Part shown: positions 6,334 through 12,259 of the stretch, piece by piece
Position numbering within the stretch: the stretch's first letter is position 1
Layout of the letters: each line of letters starts with the position of its first letter
DNA from: Actinomycetota bacterium
Lineage (GTDB): Bacteria; Actinomycetota; UBA4738
Assembly: GCA_005885015.1 (NCBI GenBank)
Contig: VAYG01000058.1
Coordinates: forward strand, 9,446 to 22,930
Length of the DNA: 13,485 bases
Direction of reading: 5' to 3'
Notes under the pieces: model-generated
The model's database searches: none
What the model saw: only the letters and a program-made list of their open reading frames with translations
What the model was told of the DNA's origin: nothing
Program-made: the position numbers and the translations under genes

Positions 6334-7749
6334 TCAGTGCAGCGGATCGCTGGGCCGAGAAGCGATCCCGTATCGCGAGGTCCAGTACTTCGGTCCCGGC
6401 TTGTACTTCGTCCACCAGGGGAAGAAGACCCGCCGGTCCATGTCCAGGACGTTGGTCCGCTCGCCGTCGTAGGTGAACGTCCGCATGACCGGCCGCCACG
6501 GCTCGGTCCCAGGAATCTCCCAGGCATCGAGTCGTTCCGTGGGCCCCGCCACCGCGAAGAGCCCGAGCTCGTCCCGGGGAAGGAAGAGGTGGTCGTCCGG
6601 TCCGAGGTCGATCGGAAAGCTGGAGAAGGCCAGGTCGTGGGCCCCTTCGAGGGCGACGGTCAGCCGTGGACCTCCCCTCCCACCGGTCCTGGCCAGGGCC
6701 CAGGCAAGGACCCTGACCGCGTCATAGCCCTCCTGTTCCAGGCCTTCGGGGGCCCGTCCCGTCATCGTGGCGAGCCCGAGGCGGAAGTCGGCGACCCGGC
6801 GGATGGGCTGGGCCCACCCGGCCCACGTGTAGGTGTAACACGCCGTGGTCCCGGGCTCGAGGCGGGCCTGACCGGGCTCCTGCACCAGGAGCGACGCGGG
6901 GCCGCTGATCCCCGGGCGCTGCCCCGGACGCGCCGAGCGGTCGATGCCCGCCCTGGCCTCGACAGCCCTCACCAGCGCCGTTGCGTCGCCGGGAGGCCCG
7001 AAGACGACGTCCCAGCCCGCCGCGGCCGCCCGCCGGAGGGCGGGAGGGGCCGAAGGAAGGTCGGGGCGGAGATCGACGACGGACGCGGCCAGACGTCCGC
7101 CCCAGTACGAGAGTGCCGTGGCCAGCGACCGGGAGGCCGATCGAGCCTCCGGACCCGACCCGAGAAAGACGATGTTCCGGGCCTTCCGGTCCACGACCAC
7201 GTACCGGGCGATGACGTTCGCCTGCCACTCCCACGGGATCGCCGTCTGGAAGACCTCGGGGAACAGGGCTCGGCTCGTGTACAGGTCGCCTCCGAGGAGC
7301 ACGACCGGTGTCCCCGTCTGGGCGAACCGGGACCGGAGAGGCGTGAGCGTGGGCCCGGGGCCCGCATAGAGGACGGCGGCTGGACGACGGGCCAGGACGC
7401 TGAGGATCGCCGCCGACGCCCCGCTGGCCTGCCCTCCGTCGTCGTGCAGCTCGAGGGCCAGGGGCCGGCCTCTCACCCCTCCTGCCCGGTTGACCGTCTC
7501 CACGGCGAGGCGCATCCCGTCCAGGTAGCTCCGGTCGTCGGCGGCCAGGGGGCCCGAGGTGGTCGCCACGACGGGGAGAACGATGGGGCGCCCGCCCGAC
7601 CCGGCCGAGCTCGGCGTCGAGCCGGACGTCGGAGGGCCCCCGCTCGCCGAGCCGGGGCCGGGGGACCCGGCCCGGCCGGTGCATGAGAAGGCGGCCAACA
7701 AGAGGACGAATGTCAGGGCGGTGCAGCGCAAGGGCATGACTGATACCAC
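6334..7749 (-). CDS. Lipoprotein resembling LIV-type ABC substrate-binding proteins (periplasmic-binding fold type I)
   Basis: The 471-residue product has a signal peptide (hydrophobic stretch about 11-21) ending in AFSC, a non-ideal lipobox with Cys23, then a Gly/Ser/Pro-rich linker to about residue 54. The mature part resembles branched-chain amino-acid-type binding proteins: an opening strand IVLPVVATTSGPL (about 56-68), then AVETVNRAGGVRGRPLALEL (about 82-101) and DDGG, and alternating strands and helices such as NIVFLGSGPEA (192-202) and GYDAVRVLAWAL (341-352). The tail after about residue 400 is Trp/Tyr-rich and unfamiliar. The ligand cannot be read from sequence. No permease or ATPase genes are adjacent, so it may serve a remote transporter or act as a sensor. 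It starts 35 nt after the lysS stop and probably shares its transcript. The start is uncertain: GTG 7749 or ATG 7737, neither with a clear ribosome site. Confidence 0.78.
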   Translation of the reverse strand: MVSVMPLRCTALTFVLLLAAFSCTGRAGSPGPGSASGGPPTSGSTPSSAGSGGRPIVLPVVATTSGPLAADDRSYLDGMRLAVETVNRAGGVRGRPLALELHDDGGQASGASAAILSVLARRPAAVLYAGPGPTLTPLRSRFAQTGTPVVLLGGDLYTSRALFPEVFQTAIPWEWQANVIARYVVVDRKARNIVFLGSGPEARSASRSLATALSYWGGRLAASVVDLRPDLPSAPPALRRAAAAGWDVVFGPPGDATALVRAVEARAGIDRSARPGQRPGISGPASLLVQEPGQARLEPGTTACYTYTWAGWAQPIRRVADFRLGLATMTGRAPEGLEQEGYDAVRVLAWALARTGGRGGPRLTVALEGAHDLAFSSFPIDLGPDDHLFLPRDELGLFAVAGPTERLDAWEIPGTEPWRPVMRTFTYDGERTNVLDMDRRVFFPWWTKYKPGPKYWTSRYGIASRPSDPLH

Positions 7750-7784
7750 GGAAGCTCGGGGCCGCTTGGTTCTGGCCCGGGCGA

Positions 7785-9287
7785 TCAGGACCGGCCGGAC
7801 TCGGGCCGCAGATGGGGGAACAGGATCACCTCGCGGAGCGTGGGGACGTCGACCAGGATCTTCAGCAACCGGTCCACTCCCAGGCCGATGCCTCCCGCCG
7901 GCGGCATGCCGTGCTCGAGCGCCACCAGGAACTCCTCATCGAGCGGGTGCGCCTCCTCGTCGCCGGTCCGCCGGAGGCGCTGCTGGTCCATGAATCGGGC
8001 CCGCTGCTCGTCGGGATCCGTCAGCTCCGAGTAGGCCGGACCCAGCTCCATGCCGCAGACGATCAGATCGAACTGCTCCGTCAGTCCGTCGGCGCTTCGG
8101 TGCGGGCGGGCGAGCGGAGAGACCTCACGGGGGAAGTCCTTGACGAAGGTCGGGCTCCAGACGTCGTGCTCCACTCGCTTCTCGAAGATCTCCAGCAGGA
8201 TCTTCCCCGGGCCCCACGAGTGGTCCACCCCCACTTCCAACCGCTTGGCCACTGCGCGCAGCCGTTCTTCGTCCCGATGATCGACGGTCTCGCCGACCGC
8301 GTCCGACACCACATCGGCCAGCGACGCCCGCCGCCACGGAGGCGTGAGGTCCACCTCGCGTGCCTGATATGTGAAGCGCAGGGACCCCCTGACCGACATG
8401 GCCGCCGCGGGAATCAGCGCCTCGGCCAGCTCCATCATGTCCTCGTACGTGGCGTAGGCCGCGTACGCCTCCAACATCGTGAACTCCGGGTTGTGGTCTC
8501 GATCGATCCCCTCGTTGCGGAAGTCCCTGCCGATCTCGAACACGCGCTCGAACCCCGCAACCAACAGGCGCTTGAGGTACAGCTCGGGAGCGATGCGTAG
8601 GTACAGCTGCATGTCCAGCGCGTTGTGATGGGTGACGAAGGGCTTGGCCAGCGCGCCGCCATGGGTCTTCTGGAGGATCGGCGTCTCGACCTCAAGGTAC
8701 CCGCGCTCCGCGAGCACGTCCCGGAAGGCGTTCAGGACTCGGGCCCGCGCCATGACCACCGCCCGGCTCTCGAGGTTCGTGGCGAACTCCAGGTACCGCT
8801 GACGCAGCCTCGCCTCCGGATCACGCAGCCCGTGCCATTTCTCCGGGAGCGGCCGGAGGGCCTTGGTCAAGAGCGTCAGGCCTTCCACCTTGACCGATAG
8901 CTCGCCCCTCTTGGTCCTGACGACCTCGCCAGTTGCTCCGATGATGTCCCCCAAGTCGAGGAGGTCCACCGATCCGTAGGCCTCGCCGAGATGTTCCTCC
9001 GAGAGATAGAGCTGGATGTCCCCCGTGGTGTCGCGCAATGTGATGAAGGAGAGCTTCCCGTGCCGTCGGATCAGCATGATCCGGCCGGCCACCGCCGTCC
9101 GGATCCCCGCCTCCTCCCCCGGGGCCAGACGCTCGAAGTCCCGGCGCAGCTCGGCGGCGTCGGCGCCCTTGGTGAAACGAAGCGCGAAGGGCTCGATCCC
9201 CTTGTCCCGCAAGCGTTTCAGGCTCTCCCGGCGAGCCCTGAGGACCTCCGCCAGCCGTCCTCGGGCCTCTTCGGTCTCGTCACTCAT
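7785..9287 (-). CDS. lysS: Lysyl-tRNA synthetase, class II
   Basis: LysS charges tRNA-Lys with lysine using ATP, in the cytoplasm. From the ATG at 9287 the product is exactly 500 residues, normal for bacterial class II LysRS. An N-terminal OB-fold anticodon-binding domain (about 63-140, GKLSFITLRDTTGDIQLY) is followed by the class II core: motif 1 (about 190-203, YLEVETPIL), motif 2 (about 250-274, FEIGRDFRNEG and HNPEFTMLEAY) and motif 3 (GGIGLGVDRL, 465-474). The reading frame stays open 36 codons further upstream, but that part overlaps coaX in another frame and is not family-like, so the ATG before SDETEE is taken. The start overlaps the coaX stop by 8 bp and has no strong ribosome site, which suggests coupled translation. 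The lysS-coaX neighbourhood is conserved in actinobacteria. Confidence 0.97.
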   Translation of the reverse strand: MSDETEEARGRLAEVLRARRESLKRLRDKGIEPFALRFTKGADAAELRRDFERLAPGEEAGIRTAVAGRIMLIRRHGKLSFITLRDTTGDIQLYLSEEHLGEAYGSVDLLDLGDIIGATGEVVRTKRGELSVKVEGLTLLTKALRPLPEKWHGLRDPEARLRQRYLEFATNLESRAVVMARARVLNAFRDVLAERGYLEVETPILQKTHGGALAKPFVTHHNALDMQLYLRIAPELYLKRLLVAGFERVFEIGRDFRNEGIDRDHNPEFTMLEAYAAYATYEDMMELAEALIPAAAMSVRGSLRFTYQAREVDLTPPWRRASLADVVSDAVGETVDHRDEERLRAVAKRLEVGVDHSWGPGKILLEIFEKRVEHDVWSPTFVKDFPREVSPLARPHRSADGLTEQFDLIVCGMELGPAYSELTDPDEQRARFMDQQRLRRTGDEEAHPLDEEFLVALEHGMPPAGGIGLGVDRLLKILVDVPTLREVILFPHLRPESGRS

Positions 9288-9680
9288 CCAGGGACGTGTT
9301 CCTCTCGTAGATGAGACGGAGCCCCTCGAGCGTGAGCCACGGGTCGTGGTGGTTGATGGTGTGGCACGCGGGAACGACAACGCCCGCGAGCCCACCGGTG
9401 GCGATCACCGTGGCATGCCCCCCTAGCTCCTTCTGCATCCGTTCGACCATGCCGTCGATCTCCGCCGCGGTGCCGTAGAGCAGCCCCGACTGCAACGCTT
9501 CGACGGTGGTCTTCCCGATGACGGACCGTGGCTGGACGATCTCCACCCTGGTGAACCTGGCCGTCGCCGCGAACAAGCCCTCCGCTCCCACCAACAGACC
9601 GGGAGCGATGGCCCCGCCGACGAACTCGCCGTTCTCGGCCACGGCGTCGTACGTGGTCGCGGTGCCCACGTCCACGACGA

Positions 9681-9996
9681 CGCAGGGACCGCCGTATCTG
9701 GCCAGCGCGGCCAGGGCGTTGACGATCCGGTCTGCCCCGACCTCCTTGGGGTTGTCGAGGGTGATGGGGATCCCCGTCTTCACTCCCGGCTCCACCACGA
9801 CCGGAGGGAAGTGGAAATAGTCTCGAACCATCTCCCGGAGCGCCTGGGTCTGATCCGGCACCACGCTGGCGATCGCCACGCCGGTGATCTGCCGAGAGAA
9901 AGACAGCCCCTTCTGCTCCAGGAACCCGCCGAAGAGGATGGCCAGCTCGTCGGGGGTTCGCTTCCGCCCCGTGGCCATCCGCCACGTCCACGTCAG
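9681..9996. repeat. Tandem duplication in coaX, copy A (316 bp)
   Basis: Base-for-base identical by my reading to 9997-10312, directly adjoining it. It covers coaX codons 22-126 plus one base. Upstream of copy A stands CCACGTCCACG (9666-9676), an 11-bp match to the sequence near the end of each copy (9982-9992 and 10298-10308), so short homology lies at or near both endpoints. The actual junction is a few bases beyond that homology. Confidence 0.95.
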
Positions 9997-10312
9997 CGCA
10001 GGGACCGCCGTATCTGGCCAGCGCGGCCAGGGCGTTGACGATCCGGTCTGCCCCGACCTCCTTGGGGTTGTCGAGGGTGATGGGGATCCCCGTCTTCACT
10101 CCCGGCTCCACCACGACCGGAGGGAAGTGGAAATAGTCTCGAACCATCTCCCGGAGCGCCTGGGTCTGATCCGGCACCACGCTGGCGATCGCCACGCCGG
10201 TGATCTGCCGAGAGAAAGACAGCCCCTTCTGCTCCAGGAACCCGCCGAAGAGGATGGCCAGCTCGTCGGGGGTTCGCTTCCGCCCCGTGGCCATCCGCCA
10301 CGTCCACGTCAG
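9997..10312. repeat. Tandem duplication in coaX, copy B (316 bp)
   Basis: Second copy of the 316-bp unit, the first to be read during transcription. It stays in frame with the coaX start, so it encodes the normal residues 22-126. Because 316 is one more than a multiple of three, the next copy is read out of frame. Confidence 0.95.
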
Positions 10313-10393
10313 CTCCTCGGCCTGGAACACGCCCAGGTCGGTCTCGGTGTTGCCCACGTCGATCGCCAGCAGCACGGTTCGCCTCCGGAACGA

Positions 10394-11278
10394 TCAGGAG
10401 TCCCCGCTATTGTGCACGGTCGACCCATCGGCCCAGGGAAGGAGCAGGTTGTCGATGAGCCTCGTCTGGCCGAACCTGGCGGCCACCAGGGCCCTGGCCG
10501 GACCGTCCAGGATCGCCGGCTCCTCCCACGTCCTGTCGTCCACCACCGCCACGTAGTCGAGCCGGGCGAGCGATTCGGCCCCGATCCTGCGAGCCATCTC
10601 GGCCTTCAGGACGTCGGCCCGACCCTCCCCCCGTCGAACCAGGGCCGCCGCCGTGGAGAGCGCCTCGAACAGCACCGACGCCGCCCGGCGCTCTTCAGAC
10701 GACAGGCGGGCGTTCCGCGAGGAGACGGCGAGGCCGTCGACCTTCCGAACCGTCGGGCAGGCAACCACCGCGACCGGGAGGCTCAGGTCTCCCACCATCG
10801 CCCGGACCAGCCGGAGCTGCTGGGCGTCCTTCTCTCCGAAATAGGCGCGGCAGGGCGCGGCGAGGCCGAACAGCTTGGCGACCACGGTGAGCACCCCCCG
10901 GAAGTGGCCCGGGCGGGCGTCCCCTTCGAACCGATCGCCGAGCGGCCCCGGATCGACGGTGACCTCCGGCCGCCCTCCCGAGAACATGTCCTCCTCGGCC
11001 GGAGCGAAGACGACGTCCGCGCCGATGGAGGACGCCATGGCCTGGTCCCGCTCCAGGCGGCGCGGGTAGGCAGCCAGATCCGCCGCCGACTCGAATTGGA
11101 GCGGATTGACGAAGACGGACACCGCGACGACCCCGCACTCCTCCCGGGCGGTCCGGATCAGGCGCGCGTGGCCCTCGTGCAGGTCCCCCAGGGTCGGGAC
11201 GAAGCCGACGACCTGCCGTCCGGCCCGGGCCAGCTCCAGCGCGTCGCGGAACCGGTCCGGCGAGCGGATCAGCTCCAT
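10394..11278 (-). CDS. panC: Pantothenate synthetase (pantoate--beta-alanine ligase)
   Basis: PanC joins pantoate and beta-alanine through a pantoyl-adenylate, using ATP, to make pantothenate, the substrate of CoaX encoded next. The 294 residues match the family length. Visible motifs: FVPTLGDLHEGH, with the nucleotide-binding HxGH at 34-37 (the usual MGALHEGH has Asp in place of Ala here); SVFVNPLQF (54-62); YPRRLERD (71-78); RPGHFRGVLTVVAKLF (122-137); YFGEKDAQQL (146-155); and the KMSKS-like loop GLAVSSRN (182-189). The ATG at 11278 overlaps the stop of the DUF2520 gene by 10 bp, and coaX follows after 18 bp, so the three look like one operon with coupled translation. panD, which makes beta-alanine and sits between panC and coaX in M. 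tuberculosis, is missing here. Confidence 0.97.
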   Translation of the reverse strand: MELIRSPDRFRDALELARAGRQVVGFVPTLGDLHEGHARLIRTAREECGVVAVSVFVNPLQFESAADLAAYPRRLERDQAMASSIGADVVFAPAEEDMFSGGRPEVTVDPGPLGDRFEGDARPGHFRGVLTVVAKLFGLAAPCRAYFGEKDAQQLRLVRAMVGDLSLPVAVVACPTVRKVDGLAVSSRNARLSSEERRAASVLFEALSTAAALVRRGEGRADVLKAEMARRIGAESLARLDYVAVVDDRTWEEPAILDGPARALVAARFGQTRLIDNLLLPWADGSTVHNSGDS

Positions 11279-12177
11279 GCGTCCAGCAGTTCCGTGACGC
11301 GGCGCTGATCTTCCGCGGACAGGCGTCCCGATCGCGCCGCCAGACCAGCGGCCATCCGGGACAAGGCCACGTACGCCGGGATCGCCTCAGGGGCTGCCCG
11401 GGCGAGCGCCTCCAGGTTGCGCCGAACGGTCCCCCTGTCCCCCCGGACGGCCGGACCGGTCAGCGCATCCTCCGGTCCCAGCGAGAGGGTGGCATCAAGA
11501 GTGGCGCGAGCCAGGGGCGCGAACATCGAGACCGGATCGTCCATACCGGCGAGACGGAACAGCCCCTCCGCCACGGCCTCGACGGTCACGAGGAAGTTCG
11601 AGCAGAACACCGCCGCCGCGTGGTACAGCGGCTTGACCTCATCGGGGAGCCGGAAGGGCCTTCCCCCCGCCTGCTCAGCCAAGGTGGCCCCGAACGCATA
11701 CCCGTCCTCGTCGGTGGCGGTGACGGCCATGGGACTTCCCGGGACGTGTTCGATCCCCGACTCGACCGTGGGAAAGGCCTGGAGGGGGTGGACGGAAAGG
11801 ACATGGGCTCCCAGCCGACGAGCCGCCTCGAGCGCGGCGAGCCCCACCGATCCGGACAGGTGGACGACCCACTTCCCACGACCGAACGCCTCGTGCCCGG
11901 CGACGTTCGAGCAGAGGGGCTCGATCATGTCGTCGGGGACACCGATGAGGGCGATGGGCGCGGCTCGGGCCGCGAGGTGCGCCTCGGAGGCTGGGTAGAA
12001 GCGAGCGCTGGGGAGATACCGGCGGACGCGCTCCTCCGACCGGCTCCCGCCGGTGGCGGCCACGACACGGTTGCCGGCCCGCTCCAGGTGAACGGCCAGG
12101 GCGGTGGCCACTCTGCCCGCCCCGAGAACGGCGATCGTGGTCGAGCGAGCGACGGGATCGTGGATCGGCTGGTTCGT
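11269..12177 (-). CDS. Rossmann-like / DUF2520 dinucleotide-binding protein (possible ACG start)
   Basis: Homologue of the protein encoded upstream of panC in mycobacteria (Rv3603c type). An N-terminal Rossmann domain is followed by an all-helical C-terminal DUF2520 domain, as in ketopantoate and pyrroline-5-carboxylate reductases. Signatures include HVLSVHPLQAFPT in the middle and DEVKPLYHAAAVFCSNFLV at the start of the helical part. The first standard start is GTG 12111, but it lies inside the nucleotide-binding loop GAGRVA and would remove its glycines. Upstream the frame encodes TIAVLGAGRVA with no ATG, GTG or TTG before a TAG. An ACG at 12177 has GAGGA 6 nt upstream and a TATACT box 38 nt upstream, giving a 302-residue protein; it is either a rare start or an altered ATG. 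The substrate is unknown; a role in pantothenate synthesis is inferred from position only. Confidence 0.85.
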   Translation of the reverse strand, partial: TNQPIHDPVARSTTIAVLGAGRVATALAVHLERAGNRVVAATGGSRSEERVRRYLPSARFYPASEAHLAARAAPIALIGVPDDMIEPLCSNVAGHEAFGRGKWVVHLSGSVGLAALEAARRLGAHVLSVHPLQAFPTVESGIEHVPGSPMAVTATDEDGYAFGATLAEQAGGRPFRLPDEVKPLYHAAAVFCSNFLVTVEAVAEGLFRLAGMDDPVSMFAPLARATLDATLSLGPEDALTGPAVRGDRGTVRRNLEALARAAPEAIPAYVALSRMAAGLAARSGRLSAEDQRRVTELLDAWS

Positions 12178-12183
12178 TCCGGG

Positions 12184-12188
12184 TCCTC
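12184..12188 (-). promoter_or_regulatory. Shine-Dalgarno site supporting the ACG start at 12177
   Basis: On the minus strand this reads GAGGA and ends 6 nt before the ACG at 12175-12177. It is the only good ribosome site between the putative promoter and the Rossmann motif, and it places initiation 22 codons upstream of the first standard start codon. Confidence 0.5.
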
Positions 12189-12214
12189 GATCGATCGGCT
12201 ACCGGACGGATGGG

Positions 12215-12220
12215 AGTATA
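12215..12220 (-). promoter_or_regulatory. Candidate -10 box for the DUF2520-panC-coaX-lysS operon
   Basis: TATACT on the minus strand (5 of 6 to consensus), in the 82-bp gap after the histidine kinase gene. It would give a leader of about 30 nt before the ACG at 12177. No recognisable -35 lies 16-18 bp further upstream. Confidence 0.4.
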
Positions 12221-12259
12221 GCGACGGGCCGCAGCCCACCCCGCGCCGGGGGCCGGGGA

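Larger units (their letters stand above)
9280..10375 (-). pseudogene. coaX: Type III pantothenate kinase, frameshifted by an internal 316-bp duplication
   Basis: CoaX phosphorylates pantothenate, the first step of CoA synthesis. The GTG start at 10375 has GGAGG 6 nt upstream. Residues 1-126 are normal, including the phosphate loop DVGNT (6-10) and GADR (108-111, with the putative catalytic Asp110). After RYGGPC the ribosome enters a second copy of codons 22-126 one base out of frame, producing an unrelated tail that stops at 9284. The rest of the true protein (VVVDVGTATTYD to SLDE) lies in another frame ending at 9280; that frame can only start at an internal ATG (9978), giving 232 residues without DVGNT. 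Removing one 316-bp copy leaves 780 bp, exactly 259 residues plus stop, the normal family length. As given the gene is broken; an assembly error is a serious alternative. It follows panC by 18 bp. Confidence 0.93.

Noticed and set aside
3555..6476. 973-codon open frame on the plus strand
   Set aside because: It runs antisense through the whole of clpC, which has every family motif. The open frame is a by-product of GC-rich third codon positions and its translation is low-complexity Leu/Gly/Val/Asp.
9288..9395. 36-codon N-terminal extension of lysS
   Set aside because: It overlaps coaX in another frame, is Ser/Thr/Arg-rich and unlike LysRS. The ATG at 9287 gives exactly 500 residues.
9681..10312. 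Mobile element or CRISPR-type repeat
   Set aside because: The repeat is a single adjoining duplication of coding sequence, with no transposase, terminal inverted repeats, target duplication or spacer structure.
9884..11308. 474-codon plus-strand frame opposite coaX and panC
   Set aside because: It is antisense to recognised genes and spans the duplicated block by chance; there is no family resemblance.
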